The translations under genes and the position numbers were made by a program. The notes beneath the pieces are model-generated. The model did no database searches. It saw nothing but the letters and a program-made list of their open reading frames with translations, and was not told the DNA's origin. 64,000 nt of DNA, from contig NZ_SOCE01000001.1 in the NCBI RefSeq assembly GCF_004365175.1, forward strand, positions 4,533,403 through 4,597,402, read 5' to 3'. This document shows, piece by piece, positions 41,981 to 49,786 of the stretch (position 1 is its first letter; the number at the start of each line of letters is the position of its first letter). Source of the DNA: Kribbella voronezhensis. GTDB taxonomy: Bacteria > Actinomycetota > Actinomycetes > Propionibacteriales > Kribbellaceae.

Positions 41981-43587
41981 GTGCAGTACTCATGCCGCTG
42001 GTAGCGCAGGCGTTGCCGCTGGCGGACTTCGTCAAGCCGAAGATCGAGTACAACGAGCTGGCTCCGCTGCTCGTCGTGTTCGGTGCGGCGTGTGTCGGCG
42101 TCGTCGCGGAGGCGTTCCTGCCGCGGGCTTACCGTCACCTGGTCCAGGTCGCGCTCGCGATCGTCGCGCTGCTCGCGGCCGGCGTACTGACCGGGATCCT
42201 GATGCACGACAAGAAGTCTCTGGTCGCCGCGCAGGGTGCCATCTCGGTGGACGGCCCGGCGCTGTTCACCTGGATCATCCTGCTCGCGCTGACGCTGATC
42301 AGCGTGCTGCTGTTCGCCGAGCGATCCATCGACGGTGGCCTGTCCGCCTTCGCCGGCCAGGCTGCCGCAGTACCGGGCAGTGAGGCCGAGCGGGAGGGCA
42401 CCGCGGCCAAGGTCGAGCACAGCGAGATCTTCCCGCTGACGCTGTTCGCGGTCGGCGGCATGATGCTGTTCGCCTCGGCGAACGACCTGCTGGTGCTGTT
42501 CGTCGCGCTCGAGGTCTTCTCGCTGCCGCTCTATCTGCTCTGTGGTTTGGCGCGCCGTCGCCGGCTGATCTCGCAGGAAGCCGCGATGAAGTACTTCCTG
42601 CTCGGCGCGTTCGCCTCGGCCTTCCTGCTCTACGGCATCGCCCTGCTCTACGGGTACGCCGGAACGATGTCCCTTCCCGGCATCGCCGACGCGCTGGCCA
42701 CCAAGACCGGCGGCGACGCGATCCTGCTCGCCGGTACCGGCCTGATCGGGGTCGGCCTGCTGTTCAAGGTCGGCGCGGTCCCGTTCCACTCCTGGACGCC
42801 GGACGTCTACCAGGGCGCCCCGACGCCGATCACCGGCTTCATGGCGGCCTGCACCAAGATCGCCGCGTTCATCGGGCTGATGCGCGTCTTCTACGTCGCA
42901 CTCGGTGGAACTCGCTGGGACTGGGCGCCGATGATGTGGGTCGTCGCCATCCTCACCATGGTGGTCGGCTCGATCGTCGCGATCACCCAGACCGACGTGA
43001 AGCGGATGCTCGCCTACTCGTCGATCGCGCACGCAGGCTTCCTGCTGACCGCGTTCGTCGGCCTGGCGCAGAGCGGCTCGGGCGTCACCAGCGGGATCAC
43101 CTCGACGCAGGCGGTGCTGTTCTACCTGGTCTGCTACGGCTTCCCGACCATCGGCGCCTTCGCGCTGGTGACACTGGTTCGCGACGCGGGCGGCGAAGCG
43201 ACTCACCTGTCGCGCTGGGCCGGGCTGGGCAAGAAGTCGCCGCTGCTGGCCGGCATCTTCGCCTTCTTCCTGCTCGGTTTCGCGGGTATCCCGTTGACCG
43301 CCGGCTTCACCGGCAAGTGGGCCGTGTTCACCGCAGCCTGGACCGGTGGCGCTTGGCCGCTGGTCGTGGTCGCGGTGCTCTGCAGCCTGGTCGCCGCGTT
43401 CTTCTACGTTCGCGTGATCGTGCTGATGTTCTTCTCGGACCTGCCGGCCGACAGCCCCGACGTGGCGCTGCCCGGGTGGCAGACCACGACCGCTGTCGCC
43501 CTGGGGCTCGCGGCCACCGTAGTACTGGGCCTGGTGCCCGGGCCGGTGCTCGACCTGGCCTCCCGCGCGGGTGAGTTCATCCGGTGA
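41977..43587 (+). CDS. nuoN: NADH-quinone oxidoreductase subunit N
   Basis: NuoN, 536 residues, ND2-type antiporter-like subunit. Landmarks: LFVALEVFSLPLYLLCGLAR (about residues 170-189), GAVPFHSWTPDVYQGAPTPI (about residues 266-285), and ITQTDVKRMLAYSSIAHAGF. The start GTG (41977) follows GGAGGGACA. Its stop overlaps the polyprenyl synthase GTG, so the last nuo gene is directly coupled to a quinone side-chain gene. Confidence 0.95.
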   Translation: MSAVLMPLVAQALPLADFVKPKIEYNELAPLLVVFGAACVGVVAEAFLPRAYRHLVQVALAIVALLAAGVLTGILMHDKKSLVAAQGAISVDGPALFTWIILLALTLISVLLFAERSIDGGLSAFAGQAAAVPGSEAEREGTAAKVEHSEIFPLTLFAVGGMMLFASANDLLVLFVALEVFSLPLYLLCGLARRRRLISQEAAMKYFLLGAFASAFLLYGIALLYGYAGTMSLPGIADALATKTGGDAILLAGTGLIGVGLLFKVGAVPFHSWTPDVYQGAPTPITGFMAACTKIAAFIGLMRVFYVALGGTRWDWAPMMWVVAILTMVVGSIVAITQTDVKRMLAYSSIAHAGFLLTAFVGLAQSGSGVTSGITSTQAVLFYLVCYGFPTIGAFALVTLVRDAGGEATHLSRWAGLGKKSPLLAGIFAFFLLGFAGIPLTAGFTGKWAVFTAAWTGGAWPLVVVAVLCSLVAAFFYVRVIVLMFFSDLPADSPDVALPGWQTTTAVALGLAATVVLGLVPGPVLDLASRAGEFIR

Positions 43588-44600
43588 GCACATCGCCTGC
43601 TGAGAGCCTGGGGTTCGAGTTCGTCGACGCGGCGCTCGAATCCCGGGTTCGTGCTGGGCTGGAGGCCGTCGAGCGCGCGCTCCGCGACTCCTCCCAGTCC
43701 GAGGCTGCCTTCGTGACCGAGGCCGCCCAGCACGTGATGGCCGCCGGCGGCAAGCGGTTCCGCCCGCTGCTGGTGCTGCTCGCCGCCGAGTTCGGTCCGT
43801 CGCCTTCGGCTACCGAGGTGGTGGACTCGGCCGTCGTGGTGGAGCTCACGCACGTGGCGACGCTGTACCACGACGACGTGATGGACGAGGCCGCGCTGCG
43901 CCGCGGCGCGTCCACCGCGAACGCGCGCTGGGACAACTCGGTCGCGATCCTCACGGGGGACTGGCTGTTTGCCCGGGCCTCCGATCTGGTCGCCTCGCTC
44001 GGGCCGGAAGCGGTCCGCATCCAGGCGCGAACCTTCGGCCGGCTGGTCGAGGGGCAGATCCGCGAGACGCTCGGCGTGACCGAGGGACAGGATCCCCTCG
44101 CGCACTACCTGTCGGTGGTCGCCGACAAGACCGGCTCGCTGATCGCTACGTCGGCGCTCTTCGGTGCTCGGTTCGCCGGCGCGTCCGAGGAGATCCAGGA
44201 GACCCTGCGAGCTTTCGGCGAGGAGATCGGCGCCGCTTTCCAGCTCGCCGACGACATCCTCGACGTCACCTCGGAGTCGGGCCAGTCCGGCAAGACTCCC
44301 GGCACCGACCTGCGCGAAGGCGTACCCACCCTGCCGGTCCTCATCTTCCGCGCCCAGGCCGACTCCACGGACCCGGTCGACGCCCGGCTGCTCGAATTGC
44401 TCGACTCCGACCTCACCGACGACGCCCGGCTCGCCGAAACCCTCGCCGTACTGCGCGAGCACCCGTCGCTGCGCCAAGCCGAAGACGACGTACGCCGCCG
44501 AGCCGACGAGGCCCGCAAGCTACTCGAAGACCTCCCCGTAGGCTCAGCCCGCACAGCCCTCGAGTCCCTCTGCGACTTGGTCGTCACCCGCTCGGTCTAA
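43584..44600 (+). CDS. Long-chain polyprenyl diphosphate synthase (menaquinone side chain)
   Basis: A 338-residue trans-prenyl synthase. The first aspartate-rich motif is LYHDDVMDEAALRRG (about residues 94-108), the second is FQLADDILDVTSE (about residues 218-230), and GGKRFRPLLVLLAAE carries the conserved Lys-Arg. The small residues before the first motif (ATLY) suggest a long product, such as the octa- or nonaprenyl chain of menaquinone; the exact length cannot be read from sequence. The GTG start overlaps nuoN by 4 bases, making it the fifteenth gene of the nuo transcript. Downstream lies a dispersed repeat rather than a classic terminator. Confidence 0.9.
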   Translation: MSTSPAESLGFEFVDAALESRVRAGLEAVERALRDSSQSEAAFVTEAAQHVMAAGGKRFRPLLVLLAAEFGPSPSATEVVDSAVVVELTHVATLYHDDVMDEAALRRGASTANARWDNSVAILTGDWLFARASDLVASLGPEAVRIQARTFGRLVEGQIRETLGVTEGQDPLAHYLSVVADKTGSLIATSALFGARFAGASEEIQETLRAFGEEIGAAFQLADDILDVTSESGQSGKTPGTDLREGVPTLPVLIFRAQADSTDPVDARLLELLDSDLTDDARLAETLAVLREHPSLRQAEDDVRRRADEARKLLEDLPVGSARTALESLCDLVVTRSV

Positions 44601-44610
44601 AACCTTCTCG

Positions 44611-44682
44611 TACGACGGACGCCCACGCGGGCTCCTCCGTCGCCCGCTCCCCACCCCCCAGCTACGGGGCTCCTCCGTCGCC
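44611..44682 (+). repeat. Dispersed 3'-flanking repeat, double copy
   Basis: It begins shortly after the polyprenyl synthase stop with TACGACGGACG and CCCACGCGG (44622-44630). Then come GCTCCTCCGTCGCC (44631-44644), GCTCCCCACCCCCC, and a second GCTCCTCCGTCGCC (44669-44682). The first core can fold as GCGGGC, a 9-nt loop, GCCCGC. The element is homologous to the - strand element at 4932-4993 and to units of the array at 23161-23613. Confidence 0.8.
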
Positions 44683-44761
44683 CCTGCGCTGCCATTTGTT
44701 GCCAAGGGAAGGCGATATCGGGCGAGCCCTGGGCCCGGTCGGCGGTTGCCCGGCACGAGTC

Positions 44762-44935
44762 GGCGAACGCCCGAGACGGGGCGGCGGGGTGCCCGGGACG
44801 AGTCGGCGAACGCCCGGGCCGGGTCTCAAGCGAGTGCAGGACGCGCGCGCCGGGAAGGCGGCTGGCGAACGCCCGGGCCGGGTCTCGAGCGAGCGCCGGA
44901 CGTACGCGCCGGGAAGGGGTCTGGCGAACGCTCTC
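44762..44935. repeat. 59-bp tandem repeat
   Basis: GGCGAACGCCCG-type units begin at 44762, 44805, 44864 and 44923. The 44805 and 44864 units are 59 bp long and differ at only a few positions (GGGCCGGGTCTC, then AGCGAG, then CGCGCCGGGAAGG). The first (43 bp) and last units are partial and diverged. The array lies between convergent genes. The remainder of 44683-45078 is GC-rich with no gene I can support. Confidence 0.75.
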
Positions 44936-45078
44936 GTATGAGTCGGAGCGCGCGACAAGATTCGGGCGGACGTCCGAGACGGTCGGTCGATCGGCGGCGG
45001 GAAGTGGCGCCGGAGGAACGCCGACGGGGCTTGGGCAGTACCTGGCTCGAAGGCCCGCCGCCAGTCGCTTGCGGGCGG

Positions 45079-45681
45079 TCAGTTCGGATGAGGTCCGAAG
45101 GTGATGGCAGCTAGGTGGTTTGCTTCGGTGCGGTTGAGGATTGTTGCCGTGGTCGCTCCGGGCACTGCTTGGCTGGGATCGGCTGCGGCCAGGTCTCGTA
45201 GTGTGGGCCAGCGGCGGGTGTGGGTGGTCATGCTGGCTGGGTGTACGACTCGGGCGCGGGCGTGTTGGCCGAGGCGAGCTACGGCTGGTGGTACGTCGAG
45301 CAGGATGAGGTGGAGCGGCCGATTTGAGCGTTGGGCGGCTCGGCCGATCAGGTGTCTTGCCCACGGGCGGGTTGCGCAGTCGTGGATGACGAGCGGGCCT
45401 TGGGTGCGGATGGCTCGTAGTACGAGCAGGTAGTAGGTCAGGTGCACGAGCGGGCGCCAGACGGCGTACGGGATCGGGCGGAGTACTGGCATCCAGCGAT
45501 CCCGGAGGCGTTCGGAGTCGAGGACACGAACGGTGCCGGGATCGCGGAAAAGCCTTCTGAGCAAGGTGCTTTTGCCGGCACCGGGGATACCGGCCACGAC
45601 GACGATCGAGTTTTCGGGGTAGCGCAGTTCGGTCGTGCCCAGGTTTTGGCGGGCACTCGGTGGCATGAGCAGAACAGTCAC
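45079..45681 (-). CDS. P-loop NTPase, predicted small kinase
   Basis: A 200-residue protein with a Walker A motif, VAGIPGAGKSTLLRRLF (about residues 29-45). Further on comes RVLDSERLRDRW and an internal Asp in LVIHDCATRPWARHLI. The C-terminal half has LILLDVPPAVARLGQHARAR, a Walker B or LID-like arrangement. This looks like the AAA_33/zeta-toxin/gluconokinase-like group of small kinases. The phosphate acceptor is not known. GTG at 45681 follows GGGAGGCTCC and is preferred; ATG at 45666 is possible. It stands alone between a repeat-filled convergent gap and the cupin gene. Confidence 0.7.
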   Translation of the reverse strand: MTVLLMPPSARQNLGTTELRYPENSIVVVAGIPGAGKSTLLRRLFRDPGTVRVLDSERLRDRWMPVLRPIPYAVWRPLVHLTYYLLVLRAIRTQGPLVIHDCATRPWARHLIGRAAQRSNRPLHLILLDVPPAVARLGQHARARVVHPASMTTHTRRWPTLRDLAAADPSQAVPGATTATILNRTEANHLAAITFGPHPN

Positions 45682-45784
45682 GGGAGCCTCCCTCGGCCTT
45701 TCCCAGAACAACGGGAGGGCCGATGGGAGGCGTTCCGTGATTGCCGCTCAGCGCGCTAAGAAGTCGATGAGAATCGGCTGAGGA

Positions 45785-46240
45785 CTAGCGGCTGGTCCAG
45801 GCAGGGCTGTTGACGTAGTGGTTGTCGTAGAGATCACTGGTCGCCGCCAGTTCGGCCGGGTCGGTCTCGCCGCGGTACACGCCTTCGAGCAGGCGGTAGT
45901 AGTCGAAGCGCGGCTTGGCGTGCGTGAGAACGAAGAGCACCTCGGCGTCCGTAGTACCGGCTGCTTCGAAGGCGTGTGCGGTGTTCGGCGGTACTACGAG
46001 GAAGTCGCCGTGGTGCAGCGTGATCAGGTCCTCGCCGGTGAGAACGCGGAGACTGCCGTTGAGAACGAAGAACAGTTCGGAGGCCTCCTTGTGCAGGTGC
46101 GGGGGAGCTCCTTCCTTGCCTGGCTTGAAGATCGAGCGGTGGCTGGTGAGGTGGCCGCCCGTCGCGGGGGTGTCGGCGAGCAGGGTGACACCGCTGGCTT
46201 CGAGTACTTCGGCATCGGTCGAGCGAACGAGAACGGTCAT
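45785..46240 (-). CDS. Cupin domain protein
   Basis: A 151-residue single-domain cupin. Motif 1 is GKEGAPPHLHKEASELFFVL (His, His, Glu metal ligands, about residues 41-60). Motif 2 is GDFLVVPPNTAHAFEAAG (about residues 79-96) with the third His. The C-terminal 40 residues (from LLEGVYRGETDP) form an extra helical segment. Function could be a dioxygenase, an isomerase or a ligand-binding protein; none can be chosen. The ATG at 46240 has a good ribosome site (AAAGGAG); an upstream in-frame start would include the operator-like element. An Rrf2 gene lies 73 bp upstream, and both genes share the same upstream motif. Confidence 0.85.
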   Translation of the reverse strand: MTVLVRSTDAEVLEASGVTLLADTPATGGHLTSHRSIFKPGKEGAPPHLHKEASELFFVLNGSLRVLTGEDLITLHHGDFLVVPPNTAHAFEAAGTTDAEVLFVLTHAKPRFDYYRLLEGVYRGETDPAELAATSDLYDNHYVNSPAWTSR

Positions 46241-46255
46241 GGCTTTCTCCTTTGT

Positions 46256-46276
46256 TGTGGATGGCAAATGTCCAGA
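46256..46276. promoter_or_regulatory. Rrf2-type operator copy 2, before the cupin gene
   Basis: Read on the - strand: TCTGGACATT, TGC, CATCCACA. It matches 18 of 21 positions of the element before the rrf2 gene (46799-46819) when both are aligned as TCTGGACATTNNNCATCCA. It lies 16-36 bp before the cupin ATG. Confidence 0.65.
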
Positions 46277-46313
46277 ATTAGAGCGTGAAGCGGTCGCGTT
46301 TTCCCCGTCGAGC

Positions 46314-46796
46314 TCAGGACTTGAGGTTGGCGAACCAGTGCCGGGTGTTGTCGGCGCTGTCGGGGTAGGTGGACTCGACCTGGGCGACGATGTCGGCGAT
46401 GGTCTGGCTCGCCAGTTCGCGCCGGTAGGTGAGCTCGGCCTTGCGCATGGCCTGGGAGACCAGGCAGGTCTTGCGGTAGTCGGCCTTCGGGTCGGCGCCC
46501 GGGCCGGCGTGCAGAATCTCGGTGCATCTGAAGGCGTCGTCGGCGCCGTCGATCGCGATCACGACGTCGAGCAAGGTGATCTTGTCCGGCCGCCGAGCCA
46601 GCTGGAAGCCGCCCTTGGGCCCCGAGGTGGAGCTGAGGATGCCGGCTTTCGCGAGGGCCTGAAGCTGCTTGTTGAGGTAGGCGGCCGGCAAGTCGTAGAA
46701 CGCAGCGAGCCGCTTCGCGGTGACAGCCTCGCCCGGGATGAAGCACAGATTCACGCAACTGTGCAACGCCCACTCCACGCCCTCGTTCATCTTCAT
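46314..46796 (-). CDS. Rrf2 family transcriptional regulator
   Basis: A 160-residue Rrf2/BadM-type regulator. The winged helix-turn-helix covers about residues 5-70 (VTAKRLAAFYDLPAAYLNKQ, then SGPKGGFQLARRPDKITLLD). Cysteines are at about positions 14, 18, 91 and 111; IscR- and NsrR-type proteins bind an Fe-S cluster through three Cys in the 90-105 region, and only two occur in that part here. It might sense redox, a ligand or thiol stress. The ATG at 46796 has a -10 box (TAATGT) 7 nt upstream and no ribosome site, so it appears leaderless. The promoter overlaps the putative autoregulatory operator. Confidence 0.85.
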   Translation of the reverse strand: MKMNEGVEWALHSCVNLCFIPGEAVTAKRLAAFYDLPAAYLNKQLQALAKAGILSSTSGPKGGFQLARRPDKITLLDVVIAIDGADDAFRCTEILHAGPGADPKADYRKTCLVSQAMRKAELTYRRELASQTIADIVAQVESTYPDSADNTRHWFANLKS

Positions 46797-46798
46797 AA

Positions 46799-46819
46799 TC
46801 TGGACATTACACATCCAGA
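46799..46819. promoter_or_regulatory. Rrf2-type operator copy 1, before its own gene
   Basis: TCTGGA, 9 bp, TCCAGA: a 21-bp site with perfect 6-bp arms. It overlaps the predicted -10 box of the rrf2 gene and ends 2 bp before its ATG, an arrangement that would block transcription. Confidence 0.7.
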
Positions 46820-46832
46820 ATAAGAACCGCAA
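46804..46832 (-). promoter_or_regulatory. Promoter of the rrf2 gene (leaderless)
   Basis: On the - strand: TTGCGG (46832-46827), 17 bp, TAATGT (46809-46804), then 7 nt to the ATG at 46796. Confidence 0.6.
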
Positions 46833-46883
46833 GTCATCTCGGAGTCGTGGTGGGGCGACGCAGCTAACACGGCGTTCTTCCAA

Positions 46884-46900
46884 CTAGCACACTGTGTTAG
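46884..46900. terminator. Inverted repeat between rarD and rrf2
   Basis: CTAGCACA, C, TGTGTTAG (one mismatched pair) immediately after the rarD stop. A second CTAACAC at 46864-46870 can also pair with GTGTTAG at 46894-46900. It may be the 3' end of rarD or an operator for the rrf2 promoter region. Confidence 0.4.
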
Positions 46901-47845
46901 TCAGACGGCGGTGGCGGCTACTTGTTCTGGGGCTGGGCGGCGGCGGGCGGCCAGGCCGGTGGTGGTGAAGATGGCGAGGGCCAGCCAGACGAGGGCGAAG
47001 CCGGCCCAGCGCATGGGGGACATGGCTTCGTGGAAGATCAGGACCCCGACGGCGAACTGCATGATCGGGGCGATGTAGTTGAGCAGGCCCAGGGTGGTCA
47101 TCGAGACCCGGGTTGCTGCCGAGCCGAAGAGGAGGAGCGGTATCGCGGTCACCGGGCCGGACAGTACGGCGATCGCCAGGTAGCCGGGTCCGTGATGGCT
47201 CACCGTGCTGTTGCCCTGGATCGCCAGCACGACAAGGGTGATCACAGCGAGCGGGGCGACGGTGGCCGATTCGATCGCCATTCCCTCGATCGCGCCGGCG
47301 TCGGCCTGCTTCTTGGTCAGCCCGTAGAAGCCGAACGAGAAGGTCAGCACGATCGCCACCCACGGCGGCCGGCCGTTCTCGATGGTCAGCCCGACCACCG
47401 CGATGAAGGCGACCCCGAGCGCGATCCACTGCCCGACTCGGAGGCGTTCGTGCAGGATGACGACGCCGAGCAGCACAGTGAACAGTGGCGTGATGAAGTA
47501 GCCGAGTGACGTCTCGACCACGCGACCGTGGTTGACGCCCCAGATGTAGGCGCCCCAGTTGACCGAGATCAGTACCGCGGCCCCCATCAACGCCCAGCGG
47601 CTGCGCGGATTCCGGAGCAACTCACGGACCCGCCCGAAGCGGCGGGTCGCGATCACCAGGGCGACGATCGTGAGCATCGCCCAGACGATCCGGTGGGCCA
47701 GGATCTCGACCGCGCCCGACCGGTCGAAGAGTTTCCAGTACAGCGGAAAAAGCCCCCACAGCAGATAGCTGATGACCCCGTACACGAGGCCTTTCCGCTG
47801 TTCTGGCACGGTCGCGAGTCTAGCCCCGGCGTCATTGGTGTCCAA
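46901..47845 (-). CDS. rarD: EamA family transporter, RarD type
   Basis: A 314-residue ten-helix membrane protein made of two EamA repeats. The RarD signature is visible at the N-terminus: KGLVYGVISYLLWGLFPLYW, then EILAHRIVWAMLTIVAL. The second repeat has FGFYGLTKKQADAGAIEGMA. RarD proteins are putative metabolite or drug exporters linked to chloramphenicol sensitivity in some bacteria; the natural substrate is unknown. The gene runs on the - strand, apparently alone, and ends next to an inverted repeat. The N-terminal 17 residues before the first helix are hydrophilic. Confidence 0.88.
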   Translation of the reverse strand: MDTNDAGARLATVPEQRKGLVYGVISYLLWGLFPLYWKLFDRSGAVEILAHRIVWAMLTIVALVIATRRFGRVRELLRNPRSRWALMGAAVLISVNWGAYIWGVNHGRVVETSLGYFITPLFTVLLGVVILHERLRVGQWIALGVAFIAVVGLTIENGRPPWVAIVLTFSFGFYGLTKKQADAGAIEGMAIESATVAPLAVITLVVLAIQGNSTVSHHGPGYLAIAVLSGPVTAIPLLLFGSAATRVSMTTLGLLNYIAPIMQFAVGVLIFHEAMSPMRWAGFALVWLALAIFTTTGLAARRRPAPEQVAATAV

Positions 47846-47917
47846 GGAGTTTGCTCATGACGTGAGATGGGCTGGCGTGATGAGGTTGGATAGAGGGGTG
47901 AACACGAGGAGGCTCGC

Positions 47918-48670
47918 GTGGCTGTGAGGACCGGTTTGGTCTCGGTGACGTTCCGGCAGTTGGCGGTCGAGGAGGTCGTCGAGGTGGCCGACCAGGCGGG
48001 GCTGGCGGCGATCGAGTGGGGTGGCGACGTGCACGTCCCGCTCGGCGATCTGCCGGCCGCCCGGAAGGCGCGGGCGCTCTGCGAGGACCGTGGCCTGGCG
48101 ATCGCGGCGTACGGGTCGTACCTACGGGCCGGCAGCGTCGACCGCGAAGAGATCCGTACTGCGGTCACTACCGCCGTCGAGCTGGGAGCACCGCGGATCC
48201 GCGTCTGGGCAGGCACGGTCGGTACGGCGGAAGCCGGCGTGGGCGACCGGATGGCGGTGACCCGCGGGCTGGCGGAGCTCGCCGACGTGGCCGCCGGGTC
48301 CGGGATCGAGATCGCAATGGAGTTCCACCGCAACACGCTCACCGACGAGGTGGACTCGACCATCACGTTGCTGCTGGATGTCGGCGCGCCCAACCTCACG
48401 ACGTACTGGCAACCGCCGGTGGATCTCGACGACGCGGAGTGCCTGCAGCAACTCGAGGCGCTGATGCCCTGGCTGAGCACGGTGCACGTCTTCTCCTGGT
48501 GGCCGTCGAACAACCGGCTCCCGCTGGCGGCCCGCGAATCGCTGTGGCGTCCCGTCCTCGACCGGCTCGCCGCCGAGCCGCGCGAGATCAACGCGCTGCT
48601 CGAGTTCGTCGCCGACGACTCGGTCAGCCAGCTCACCACCGACGCCGCGGACCTGCACTCCTGGGTCTGA
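47918..48670 (+). CDS. Sugar phosphate isomerase/epimerase family TIM-barrel protein
   Basis: A 250-residue protein of the xylose-isomerase-like AP endonuclease 2 superfamily. Conserved metal-site features of the barrel are visible: GLAAIEWGGDVHVPLGD (about residues 28-44), EIAMEFHRNTLTDEVDST (about residues 131-148, with Glu and His), and TVHVFSWWPSNN (about residues 187-198). Such proteins isomerise or epimerise small sugars or inositols; the exact substrate is not readable. The GTG start follows GAGGAGG. The TRM11-like gene begins 65 bp downstream on the same strand. Confidence 0.82.
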   Translation: MAVRTGLVSVTFRQLAVEEVVEVADQAGLAAIEWGGDVHVPLGDLPAARKARALCEDRGLAIAAYGSYLRAGSVDREEIRTAVTTAVELGAPRIRVWAGTVGTAEAGVGDRMAVTRGLAELADVAAGSGIEIAMEFHRNTLTDEVDSTITLLLDVGAPNLTTYWQPPVDLDDAECLQQLEALMPWLSTVHVFSWWPSNNRLPLAARESLWRPVLDRLAAEPREINALLEFVADDSVSQLTTDAADLHSWV

Positions 48671-48735
48671 GGCCGGCCCACGGGCGATAGCATGGCGGGT
48701 CCCCGCAGTGGGTTCACCGGCAATGTGCAGGAGAC

Positions 48736-49773
48736 ATGGCTCAGTACGCGTTACTCATCCTTCCGTCGACCAATCGGGTGTACGCCGAATCGTCCACCGA
48801 GCTGACGATGGCCGAGCTGGCCCTGTTCGGCCGGACCGCGCTCGAGACGCCGGTCCACGACATCGCCCGTACGACGATCGGCGGCGTCCCGTATGTCACC
48901 TTCGAGGCCGACGACCTCGCCGAGGCCGACGCGGCCAAGCTGGCCAACCTGTCGTCGATCTACGCGCTGTTCCGCTTCGACGGGAAGCTGCTGGAGCCCG
49001 TCCACCTGCAGTCCCTGGACCGGCTCGACAGCGACCTGATCACCATTCCGAAGTACCAGGGCAAGACCAATGAGCTGTTCACCAAGCTGCTCCTCAACGT
49101 CACGCTGCTGTCGTCGGACTTCGCCGGTGACCTGCTGGAGCGCAAGTTCTCGGTGATCGACCCGCTGTGCGGCCGCGGTACGACGATGAACCAGGCGCTG
49201 ATGTACGGGTTCGACGCGGCCGGGGTCGACGTCGATCGCAAGGATTTCGAGGCGTACGGGACCTTCGTGCAGACCTGGCTCAAGCGCAAGCGGCTCAAGC
49301 ACGAGGCCGAGGTGATCCGGGTCCGGCGCGACGGCCGGGTCGCGGCGCATCGGTTGCAGGTGTCGTTCGGGCTCACCAAGGAGGACTGGAAGGCGGGCGA
49401 CAAGCTGAATCTCAGCTACGTCAACGCCGACACCACCAAGGCCCTGGACTTCTACAAGCCCGGCAGCTTCGACCTGGTGGTGACCGACGCGCCGTACGGC
49501 GTGCAGCACGGCAGCCGTACTGCGGAGAGCGGGTTGCACCGCAGCCCGATCGACCTGCTGAAAGCGGCTGCTCCGGTCTGGGCGAGGCTGTTGCGACGAG
49601 GCGGCGCACTCGGCATCGCCTGGAACACCAACGTCGCCAAGCGCGACGCGGCGATCGAGATCCTGGCCGCCGCCGGACTCGAGCCGCTCGACGACCCGCC
49701 GTACCAGGACTTCGTCCACCGCGTCGACCAGGCCATCGTCCGCGACATCCTGGTCGCCCGCCGCCCTTCGTAG
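48736..49773 (+). CDS. TRM11-like SAM-dependent RNA methyltransferase
   Basis: A 345-residue methyltransferase. The N-terminal 120 residues form a divergent domain. The Rossmann part starts with SVIDPLCGRGTTMNQALMYG (about residues 139-158, SAM motif I), then GVDVDRKDFEAYG. The catalytic-type motif IV is VTDAPYGVQHG (about residues 252-262), where D-A-P-Y stands for the usual D/N-P-P-Y/F. The layout is that of the TRM11/THUMP-methyltransferase family acting on guanine N2 of tRNA, although I see no clear THUMP domain. The target base is therefore inferred only at family level. Confidence 0.8.
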   Translation: MAQYALLILPSTNRVYAESSTELTMAELALFGRTALETPVHDIARTTIGGVPYVTFEADDLAEADAAKLANLSSIYALFRFDGKLLEPVHLQSLDRLDSDLITIPKYQGKTNELFTKLLLNVTLLSSDFAGDLLERKFSVIDPLCGRGTTMNQALMYGFDAAGVDVDRKDFEAYGTFVQTWLKRKRLKHEAEVIRVRRDGRVAAHRLQVSFGLTKEDWKAGDKLNLSYVNADTTKALDFYKPGSFDLVVTDAPYGVQHGSRTAESGLHRSPIDLLKAAAPVWARLLRRGGALGIAWNTNVAKRDAAIEILAAAGLEPLDDPPYQDFVHRVDQAIVRDILVARRPS

Positions 49774-49786
49774 CCCGCGGATCCAC

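Noticed and set aside
44662..44958. A 98-residue - strand frame with RSLETRPGRSP repeats
   Set aside because: It is the translation of the 59-bp tandem repeat; no start signal or family support.
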